Source of the DNA: Spirochaetaceae bacterium
GTDB taxonomy: Bacteria; Spirochaetota; Spirochaetia; SZUA-6; Bin103
Assembly (NCBI GenBank): GCA_028818385.1
Contig: JAPPNY010000260.1
Coordinates: 1-8,854 of the forward strand
Reading direction: 5' to 3'
DNA: 8,854 nucleotides
Shown piece after piece: positions 1 to 5,244 of the stretch. The notes beneath the pieces are model-generated. The model saw only the letters and a list, made by a program, of their open reading frames with translations, was not told the DNA's origin and searched no databases. The position numbers and the translations under genes were made by a program. Numbering within the stretch: the first letter of the stretch is position 1; each line of letters opens with the position of its first letter.

Positions 1-195
1 TTTTCGCAGATATACGTCATGACGGAAGGTGGGCCGCGATGGTCGACGACGACATTGGGCTACTTCGTCTTCGTGAGCGCCTTCGAAGACTTCCGCATGG
101 GGTACGCCTCGGCGGTCGGTGTCGTGCTGTTCGTCATCGTGATGTTCTTCACTCTGATTCAGTTTCGACTGAGAAAGAGTTGGGTGCACTATTAG
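1..195 (+). CDS. Carbohydrate ABC transporter permease, MalF/UgpA type (C-terminal end only)
   Basis: The last 64 codons of an inner-membrane permease of the CUT1 sugar ABC transporter family; the rest lies upstream of the window. The visible part starts with QIYVMTEGGP, the conserved stretch that follows the cytoplasmic EAA loop in MalF-type subunits, and is followed by a final hydrophobic segment (roughly YASAVGVVLFVIVMFFTLI) and a short basic tail ending RLRKSWVHY. It stops 10 bases before the next permease gene, as expected for the two halves of a heterodimeric channel translated from one message. The substrate cannot be read from this end. Family assignment is strong because motif, topology and neighbour all agree. 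Confidence 0.88.
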   Translation, partial: FSQIYVMTEGGPRWSTTTLGYFVFVSAFEDFRMGYASAVGVVLFVIVMFFTLIQFRLRKSWVHY

Positions 196-205
196 GTGCC
201 GAAGG

Positions 206-1096
206 ATGATGCGCGATAATCTCATGTCGTCGCTTGCGTCGAACCGCCGCAACCAGTTGGCGGGAAGGGCGGCCGTCAATCTGTTCTTCTACGTGCTGTT
301 GATATTGGTCGGACTGACGTTTCTGCTGCCTTTCCTGTGGATGCTGTCCGCGTCCCTGAAGAGCGTTGCGGAGATATTCAGCTTCCCGCCCAGGTGGTTT
401 CCTCGCGTGCGGAGGTGGACCAACTACACGGATATATTCGTCGTCATGCCGTTCGGCCGCTTCGTCTTCAATAGCTTCAAGGTGAGTCTGCTGTCCACGG
501 CAGGTGTGGTTTTGAGCAGTGCGCTCGCGGCATTCGCATTCGCCAGGCTGAGGTTTCCGGGGAGGAATCTCATATTCGCTCTTCTGCTGTCTACGTTGAT
601 GTTGCCCGGGGAGGTCACGCTGATCCCGATATTCTTCGTAATGAGAGCGCTGGGAGTGATAAATACCCATGTTCCGCTGTACCTGCCCGACTTCTTCGGG
701 AACCCGTTCGGTACGTTTCTGCTTCGTCAATTCTTTCTTACGGTCCCGAAGGAACTTGAGGACGCCGCGGCGATGGACGGGGCCGGTCCCTTCACGATTT
801 TCGGGCGGATATTTCTGCCATTGGCGAAACCCGCGCTGGCCACGCTGGGGGTGCTCACGTTCATGTGGCGGTGGGAGGAGCTTATCAGGCCGGTGATCTA
901 CCTGGGCAGTCGCGACAAGATGACGCTGACCGTAGGTTTGACGGGTTATTTCGCGGAGTTCGGCGGCGGGGAGATATTTCGCTGGGACCTGCTGATGGCG
1001 GGTAGTGTCGTGAGCATCATACCGATTCTCGTGCTTTTCGTGATCGGACAGAGGTTTTTCATACAGGGAATCACGATGACCGGGATAAAGGGGTAG
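206..1096 (+). CDS. Carbohydrate ABC transporter permease, MalG type
   Basis: Second membrane subunit of a CUT1-family sugar ABC importer, 296 residues, the usual length. Six hydrophobic segments are visible at about residues 24-46, 88-113, 120-148, 155-178, 210-230 and 262-286. The EAA loop that contacts the ATPase is at about 183-210, seen as LEDAAAMDGAGPF followed by IFLPLAKPAL. The C-terminus GITMTGIKG is typical of MalG-like subunits. ATG codons occur at 206, 209 and 224; GAAGG at 201-205 sits too close to 206, so the true start may be 209 or 224. The gene follows the MalF-type gene by 10 bases and precedes a glycosidase-like gene by 19, suggesting one operon. Of 19 isoleucine codons 11 are ATA, very unlike phnA further along. 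The transported sugar is unknown. Confidence 0.93.
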   Translation: MMRDNLMSSLASNRRNQLAGRAAVNLFFYVLLILVGLTFLLPFLWMLSASLKSVAEIFSFPPRWFPRVRRWTNYTDIFVVMPFGRFVFNSFKVSLLSTAGVVLSSALAAFAFARLRFPGRNLIFALLLSTLMLPGEVTLIPIFFVMRALGVINTHVPLYLPDFFGNPFGTFLLRQFFLTVPKELEDAAAMDGAGPFTIFGRIFLPLAKPALATLGVLTFMWRWEELIRPVIYLGSRDKMTLTVGLTGYFAEFGGGEIFRWDLLMAGSVVSIIPILVLFVIGQRFFIQGITMTGIKG

Positions 1097-1115
1097 GCGG
1101 ATACGCCGGCCGGGC

Positions 1116-2492
1116 GTGGATATGCCCGTGAGGCGACAGACAGGCGGGGATCGCGGCGCTCGCGGCCGGTCCCGTGGCGGAGCGTCGACCCGCTGGACGC
1201 AGCGCGGCTACGATCGAGCGGTGCGGATCGAACCGGGCCGGGGGAAAAGGACGGACCTGGAGATCGACGGGCGCGGTCGCCTGCGTCTGGTGCGCTCGGG
1301 GGCGGCCTGCGCCCGGCGCGGGCGCTTCGAGTCGGCGCCGTATCGGTCGCCGGCGGAACGCGTGCAGCTCGACTGGGTCGAGCAGTGGACGGCACCGCAG
1401 CGCTTCGTCAAGCGCCGGGCCAATCCGATCTACGGGCCTGGCGACTCGGGACCGTGGGACACCTGGACCAACGGCGTGTCGGTCGTCCCGTGCGCGGATG
1501 GCCGCCGCTACCGCATGTACTACGCCGGGCGGAAGGGCGAGGGAATCGGCTTCGCGGAGGCGGCGGTCGACGACCCGGTGACCTGGCGGGAGCATCCGGC
1601 CTCGCCGGTGCTGCGCCCGCGGGCGGACAACTGGGAAGGGAACCTGCTCAACCAGCCGCGGGTGGTGGCGGTCACCGGCGAACGGTGGCTGATGTACTAC
1701 ACCGGCTGGGGGTTCGCGGGTGCCGGCACGAGCTGGGCGCTGGGACTGGCCGAGTCGCGGGACGGCGGGCTCACGTGGGCGCGTTGTGGCGAGGATCCGA
1801 TCCTGGAGCGCGGCGGCCCCGGCGCGCCGGATGAGGGGGGAGCGGTAGTCCCTTCGATCATTCGCGTCGGAGACGAGTGGTGGATGTGGTACACGGCCGC
1901 GCGCATCCACCCCGACGGCCACCAGAACATCCACTTGTGCCTCGCCACCTCGCCCGACTGCGTGCACTGGCGCAAGCATGAGGGCAACCCCGTGCTCGGC
2001 GATGACTTCACCGACGGCGCCCCGCGCAGCGTCACCTCGCGTTGCTTCGTGCGGCATGCGGGCGACGCCTTTCAGATGTGGTACAGCTTTGCCAAGCCCG
2101 ACTACCGGATACGCTACGCGGAGAGCCTGGATGGCATCGAATGGGAACGCTCGCCGGTCGACCCCGTGCTCGGACCGTCGCCGAAGCCGGCATGGGATGA
2201 CATGATGGTGGAGTACCCGGAGATACAGGTCGTCGACGGGGTCTATCGCCTGTGGTATTGCGGCAACGGTTTCGGCACGGTCGGCTACGCCGAAGGAAGG
2301 CCGGACGCCCGGGTGGACGTGTCGGTCCGCACCGGCGAGCACCCGGAGCCCGACCACACCTGGGGGGCGTGGCGGCCGGTGCGACGGCGCGAGGTCGTCC
2401 ATCTGCGACGCAACGTCCAGATCAGGGTGGATCTCCGGACCGAAGGGGTGAGCCCGGCGGTGTCCGCGATATCGCTGTGCGCGCCCGCGTGA
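1116..2492 (+). CDS. Five-bladed beta-propeller glycosidase-like protein (GH43/GH117/GH130-type fold)
   Basis: Probable cytoplasmic glycoside hydrolase or phosphorylase acting on the imported sugar; the exact family is not certain. Five propeller blades repeat along residues 103-390, each with a hydrophobic strand plus Tyr/Trp-Met/Leu-Trp/Tyr-Tyr: RYRMYYAG, RWLMYYTG, EWWMWYTA, AFQMWYSF and VYRLWYCG. Each is followed by a strand such as IGFAEA or IRYAES, often with DG..W after it. NPIYGPG then W-D at 114-115 opens the first blade, where this fold carries acidic active-site residues. Flanking segments (71-91, 399-458) look like two halves of one beta-sandwich. No signal peptide is seen. The GTG at 1116 is only one option: ATG at 1122 and GTG at 1221 are in frame, and the first 35 residues are Arg/Gly-rich and unlike a fold. 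It sits 19 bases after the permease gene. Confidence 0.8.
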   Translation: MDMPVRRQTGGDRGARGRSRGGASTRWTQRGYDRAVRIEPGRGKRTDLEIDGRGRLRLVRSGAACARRGRFESAPYRSPAERVQLDWVEQWTAPQRFVKRRANPIYGPGDSGPWDTWTNGVSVVPCADGRRYRMYYAGRKGEGIGFAEAAVDDPVTWREHPASPVLRPRADNWEGNLLNQPRVVAVTGERWLMYYTGWGFAGAGTSWALGLAESRDGGLTWARCGEDPILERGGPGAPDEGGAVVPSIIRVGDEWWMWYTAARIHPDGHQNIHLCLATSPDCVHWRKHEGNPVLGDDFTDGAPRSVTSRCFVRHAGDAFQMWYSFAKPDYRIRYAESLDGIEWERSPVDPVLGPSPKPAWDDMMVEYPEIQVVDGVYRLWYCGNGFGTVGYAEGRPDARVDVSVRTGEHPEPDHTWGAWRPVRRREVVHLRRNVQIRVDLRTEGVSPAVSAISLCAPA

Positions 2493-2513
2493 TCGCCGCC
2501 TTACGGGTCGCGT

Positions 2514-2520
2514 GGAGGGG
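2514..2520 (+). promoter_or_regulatory. Ribosome binding site deciding the start of the oxidoreductase
   Basis: GGAGGGG lies six bases before the GTG at 2527. A GTG at 2512 is also in frame but overlaps this site and has no binding site of its own, so 2527 is preferred. Confidence 0.6.
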
Positions 2521-2526
2521 AATGGC

Positions 2527-3801
2527 GTGAGTCCGAAGGAACCGATCAGGATCGGCGTGGTCGGCGTGAGCCGCGGCCGGACGTTCGCGCGCGGATCGGA
2601 AGCCGCGACCGGGCTGCGCCTGGTGGCGCTCTGCGACACGTGGCAGGAACGGCTGGAGCAGGAGCGCCGCGAGCTTGCGGCGCGCGGAACGGCGGTGACG
2701 ACCTATACCGACTACGAGCGGTTTCTCCAGCACGACATGGACGCCGTCGTGCTGGCCAACCACTTCCACGAGCACGCGCCGTTCGCGATTCAAGCGCTGC
2801 GCTCGGGACGCCACGTGATGAGCGAGTGCGCGGCGTGCCACACGCCGGCCGAAGGCGTGGCGCTCATCCGTGCGGTCGAGGAGACGGGCAGGATCTACCT
2901 GTTCGCCGAGAACTATCCGTACATGGCCTACAACCAGGAGATGCGCAGGCTGTACCGCGAGGGCACCGTCGGCACCTTCCTGTACGGCGAGGGCGAGTAC
3001 GTGCACCCGGACAGCGCGCGCACCAAGGCGGGGCGAAGCTTCGGGATGGACCACTGGCGCAACTGGATACCGGCGACCTACTACTGCACGCACTCGCTGG
3101 CGCCGGTCATGTACATCACCGACACGCGGCCGGTGAAGGTCAACGGCTTCGTGGTGCCGTACTCGGCCGACGACCCGACGCAGGCCATGCACGTGCGCCG
3201 CAGCGACACCGCCGGGCTCATCATCTGCCGCATGGACAACGACGCGGTGGTCAAGTCCCTGCACGGCGGGCTCCGCGGGCACCAGAACTTCGTGCGCATC
3301 CACGGCACCGGCGGGCTGATGGAGAACTGCCGCCACGGGAACCATGCCGCCGTGCGCCTGCGGCGGGAGCCGTTCGACAAGCCGGCCGGCGCGCCGGCGG
3401 AGACGGTGTACGTGCCGGACTTCCCCGAGCACCACGACCTGGCCACGCGGGCCGGCCACGGCGGCGGCGACTTCTTCACCAGCTTCCTGTTCGCGCGCGC
3501 GATCCGCACCGGCACGCAGCCCTATCTGGACGTGTACCGCGGGGTGGAGATGAGCCTGGTCGGGGTCCTGGCCTGGCGCTCGGCGCTCGAAGACTCCCGG
3601 ACCGTCAGCGTGCCGAACCTGCGCGAGGAGTCCGAGCGGCACGCGTACGAGGACGACCACTGGTCGCCGGATCCGGCGCGCGCGGGGCCGGGCCAGCCGC
3701 TGTCGAGCATCCTGGGCCACATCGAGCCGTCGGATACTGCCAAGGAATTCGCCCGCGAGGTCTGGGCCGAGGCCGGCTACCGGGAGCCGGACGCCACGTG
3801 A
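2527..3801 (+). CDS. Gfo/Idh/MocA family oxidoreductase, atypical active site
   Basis: Nucleotide-binding oxidoreductase of the family that works on sugars, inositols and amino sugars; 424 residues from the GTG at 2527. The N-terminal Rossmann fold starts RIGVVGVSRGRTFA (8-21) and continues to a strand ending VALCD. The C-terminal half is the alpha/beta substrate domain. Two hallmarks differ from the norm. The EKP motif is replaced by S-E-C-A-A at 99-103, so its lysine is missing. The Asp that normally lies four residues before the catalytic His is Tyr185 (YYCTHS, His189). A related branch with SEVPA in place of EKP is known to me, so this may be a genuine subfamily. The gene follows the glycosidase-like gene by 34 bases and probably oxidises or modifies a sugar it releases. 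Substrate unknown. Confidence 0.88.
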   Translation: MSPKEPIRIGVVGVSRGRTFARGSEAATGLRLVALCDTWQERLEQERRELAARGTAVTTYTDYERFLQHDMDAVVLANHFHEHAPFAIQALRSGRHVMSECAACHTPAEGVALIRAVEETGRIYLFAENYPYMAYNQEMRRLYREGTVGTFLYGEGEYVHPDSARTKAGRSFGMDHWRNWIPATYYCTHSLAPVMYITDTRPVKVNGFVVPYSADDPTQAMHVRRSDTAGLIICRMDNDAVVKSLHGGLRGHQNFVRIHGTGGLMENCRHGNHAAVRLRREPFDKPAGAPAETVYVPDFPEHHDLATRAGHGGGDFFTSFLFARAIRTGTQPYLDVYRGVEMSLVGVLAWRSALEDSRTVSVPNLREESERHAYEDDHWSPDPARAGPGQPLSSILGHIEPSDTAKEFAREVWAEAGYREPDAT

Positions 3802-3868
3802 TCATAGCGCCGAGGCGGCCGTTGCCGACCGGCAGCGCCTCGTACCACTGGCGGGCGGGAGTGCGAAC
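3800..3868 (-). pseudogene. Relic of the N-terminus of a GH95 alpha-L-fucosidase
   Basis: Read on the minus strand, these bases encode a stretch containing Q-W-Y then EALPVGNGRLGAM. This is the highly conserved opening of glycoside hydrolase family 95 enzymes (alpha-L-fucosidases and relatives of about 750-800 residues). The similarity stops at the Ile codon overlapping the oxidoreductase stop codon at 3799-3801; the remainder of the enzyme is absent, because the DNA to the left is the oxidoreductase gene. A GTG at 3898 could start this frame, but there is no clear binding site. I infer a gene truncated by a deletion or rearrangement whose breakpoint is at about 3800. The evidence is motif recognition only. 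Confidence 0.6.
3811..3842 (+). terminator. Stem-loop just after the oxidoreductase gene, terminator-like without a T run
   Basis: CGAGGCG (3811-3817) pairs with CGCCTCG (3836-3842). Inside it GCCG (3818-3821) pairs with CGGC (3830-3833), leaving a two-base bulge and an eight-base loop. It begins nine bases after the stop codon of the last gene of the sugar operon. No T tract follows, so it may act as a message 3' end or pause site rather than a classical intrinsic terminator. It overlaps the GH95 relic, so the pairing may be incidental. Confidence 0.35.
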
Positions 3869-4088
3869 CAGATCGCGCGAGGCCCCGCGGGTAGCCACGC
3901 CCTGCCGCTGAAGATCTCGGTCGCCTCTCCCACCGGTTGGCGCACGGAGCGGCGATCCCTACAGCCTTGTCTACCGTGTCGAGCCTGCTCGACTCGTAGT
4001 CGTGGCTGTGGCTCATGCCCACCGTCGCCCCGGATATTGGTAGCAGCGCTTGGCGCAGCCTGGGGAATCGGCGTGGTAGGATGCCAGC
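3869..4088. other. Non-coding gap before the MNT/HEPN pair
   Basis: No convincing reading frame was found on either strand. It contains a small perfect inverted repeat (GTCGAG, four-base loop, CTCGAC at 3978-3993) and a weak -10-like GATATT at 4033-4038 without a matching -35. TAGGA at 4077-4081 is the likely ribosome binding site of the next gene. It is probably decayed sequence plus the promoter of the nucleotidyltransferase gene. Confidence 0.4.
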
Positions 4089-4412
4089 GTGCGCGTGACC
4101 AGAACAGAGATCCACGCCGTCGCGCAGCGCATCGGCGCGGAGTTCAGGCCCGAGAAGGTCATTCTGTTCGGCTCCCACGCCTACGGCACGCCTTCGGAGG
4201 ACTCGGACGTTGACTTGCTCGTGATCATGGAGCACAGCGGCAGCGGTGTCGCGCAGGCCATCGAAATCGTGCGCCGAGTAAGGTCGAGAATCCCGGTGGA
4301 CCTCGTGGTGAGGACTCCACAGGAGATGCATCAGCGCCTCCAGTGGAACGACTTTTTCCTCAAGGAGGTCGTGAAGCGGGGGGAAGTGCTCTATGAATCC
4401 GCTCACCCGTGA
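4089..4412 (+). CDS. Minimal nucleotidyltransferase (MNT), antitoxin-type partner of a HEPN protein
   Basis: A 107-residue DNA polymerase beta-like nucleotidyltransferase. The signature G-S-x10-D-x-D is complete (Gly28, Ser29, Asp40, Asp42), and the third acidic residue is Asp71 in the strand PVDLVV, so the enzyme should be active. In well-studied MNT/HEPN modules the MNT protein transfers AMP groups to the HEPN toxin and neutralises it; that role is inferred here. The GTG at 4089 is chosen because TAGGA lies seven bases upstream; GTG at 4095 is also possible. The gene overlaps the HEPN gene by 20 bases, indicating translational coupling. The pair lies alone between broken genes, as expected for a mobile defence or maintenance cassette. 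Resembles the HI0073-type proteins. Confidence 0.9.
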   Translation: MRVTRTEIHAVAQRIGAEFRPEKVILFGSHAYGTPSEDSDVDLLVIMEHSGSGVAQAIEIVRRVRSRIPVDLVVRTPQEMHQRLQWNDFFLKEVVKRGEVLYESAHP

Positions 4413-4779
4413 GTGGATCGATAAAGCCGAGGGCGACTTCGCCACCGCTGGCCGCGAGTTGCGGGCGAGGAAGAACCCCAACTACGAGGCCGCTTGCTTC
4501 CACGCGCAGCAGTGCGCTGAGAAGTACCTGAAGGCTATTCTCCAAGAGCAATCCATCACGTTTGGCAGGACTCATAACCTGATTGCCCTCCTGGACCTGC
4601 TACTGCCGCTCGCGGGGGCCTGGGAGGACGCTCGCCCGCACCTTGAGATCCTCAACGTGTACGCCGTTGCGGTCCGTTACCCCGGCGAGTCCGCTGACAA
4701 GCCGTCAGCGCGGGAGGCCGTGCGCCATGCAACTGCAGTACGGAGCACCGCCAGGCGTAGCCTGTCCTTGCCAGCCTGA
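4393..4779 (+). CDS. HEPN domain protein, putative toxin of the MNT/HEPN pair
   Basis: A 128-residue all-helical HEPN protein of the PF05168 type (HI0074-like). Family features are FHAQQCAEKYLKA at 36-48, THNL at 60-63 and YAVAVRYPG at 90-98, in the expected order, and the length is normal, so the gene looks intact. Some HEPN proteins are RNases with an R-x4-6-H motif. An R-x4-H occurs here at Arg107-His112, but it is in the C-terminal helix and lacks the Tyr two residues later that is modified in HepT, so it may be coincidental. The ATG at 4393 overlaps the nucleotidyltransferase gene. It could be a toxin, or a substrate-binding partner of the nucleotidyltransferase with no toxicity; the sequence does not decide. 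Confidence 0.88.
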   Translation: MNPLTREWIDKAEGDFATAGRELRARKNPNYEAACFHAQQCAEKYLKAILQEQSITFGRTHNLIALLDLLLPLAGAWEDARPHLEILNVYAVAVRYPGESADKPSAREAVRHATAVRSTARRSLSLPA

Positions 4780-4795
4780 TCTCGGCGGTTACCCA

Positions 4796-4813
4796 CCGCG
4801 GAGTCCGCGGAGT
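4796..4813 (+). repeat. Tandem 9-base repeat forming a short hairpin after the HEPN gene
   Basis: CCGCGGAGT occurs twice in tandem. The two CCGCGG hexamers can pair across the three-base loop AGT. It begins 17 bases after the HEPN stop codon. There is no T run, so a terminator role is only possible. Confidence 0.35.
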
Positions 4814-4888
4814 ACACGTCCTTGCCCCCCAGGCCATGCGTATAGGGTAGTGGTATGGGACCGGTCCCGGGCCCGGGAGAACTACCAG

Positions 4889-5140
4889 CTCTACCTGATT
4901 CTTCAGTTCCTGTCGCCGCGTCTTGGCGCGATCAGTCAACTCATCAAGTCCTTGGGCATGGAGCCAGTGCTGTTCATGGGCGAACCGGCGTTCTTCAAGA
5001 GCGTGTATGAACGTGGGATTCGAGAAGATCTGCTCAAGTTCTCCCTCATCATGGTCGCCAGCGTTCCGGTGCTCCGCATCTACCCGTTCGTCCAGAAGTA
5101 CTTCGCGAGAGGCGTCATGATCGGCTCCATCAAGGGATGA
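4889..5140 (+). pseudogene. In-frame fusion relic of LplB-type and LplC-type ABC permeases
   Basis: One open stretch joins parts of two different permeases of the polysaccharide/oligosaccharide ABC transporter group. Up to about 5008 it reads like the middle of an LplB-type subunit: ILQFLSPRLG, then QLIKSLGMEPVLFMGEPAFF. In that family this segment is followed by a VISDIW-like stretch and, later, the EAA loop. Here it passes instead into DLLKFSLIMVASVPVL and IYPFVQKYFARGVMIGSIKG, the extreme C-terminus of an LplC-type subunit. The EAA loop and most membrane segments are missing, so it cannot be a working permease. Upstream of 4889 similarity stops. I infer a deletion between adjacent lplB- and lplC-like genes that happened to keep the frame. 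Both halves are assigned by remembered family motifs. Confidence 0.65.
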
Positions 5141-5180
5141 TGCGACATTCCCGCCACCCGATCGGCGACGTACTCGACCA

Positions 5181-5200
5181 CGCCTGCTTGACAACAGGCG
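5181..5200 (+). promoter_or_regulatory. Inverted repeat overlapping a -35-like hexamer upstream of phnA
   Basis: CGCCTG (5181-5186) and CAGGCG (5195-5200) form a perfect six-base inverted repeat separated by eight bases. The spacer contains TTGACA (5188-5193), an exact sigma-70 -35 hexamer. The best -10 at 17-base spacing (CACGGT, 5211-5216) is poor. Position (45-64 bases before the phnA start) and symmetry suit an operator for a dimeric repressor. Speculative. Confidence 0.3.
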
Positions 5201-5244
5201 CGGCAATCGTCACGGTCGACGGAGTGGACTCTGTCTGAGCGGGT

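Noticed and set aside
1071..2639. Long open frames on the minus strand opposite the glycosidase-like gene, and similar ones opposite the oxidoreductase, phnA and the dehydrogenases
   Set aside because: They are rich in Arg, Pro, Ala and His with no recognisable motifs, and mirror well-supported + strand genes; they are expected in high-GC DNA.
3777..4481. Minus-strand frame spanning the gap and the nucleotidyltransferase gene
   Set aside because: It has no family motif, runs opposite a convincing gene, and is in a different frame from the GH95 relic.
4393..4779. Assigning the HEPN protein as HepT
   Set aside because: The sequence follows the PF05168 pattern rather than DUF86/HepT, and the R-x4-H-x-Y motif is incomplete.
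4857..4878. Two overlapping perfect palindromes, GGGACCGGTCCC and TCCCGGGCCCGGGA
   Set aside because: Striking, but such strings arise easily in GC-rich DNA, and neither is followed by a T run or placed where an operator for a working gene would be expected.
4583..4888. Upstream extension of the permease relic reading frame back to 4583
   Set aside because: Most of it overlaps the real HEPN gene in another frame and has an Arg/Pro/Ser-rich composition typical of a shadow frame; similarity to permeases begins only near 4889.
5140..5238. A 32-codon frame starting ATG at 5140, overlapping the stop of the permease relic (TGATG) and ending before phnA
   Set aside because: The overlap looks like translational coupling, but the peptide matches no family I recognise, and it contains the likely operator region. 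It may be the start of another lost gene.
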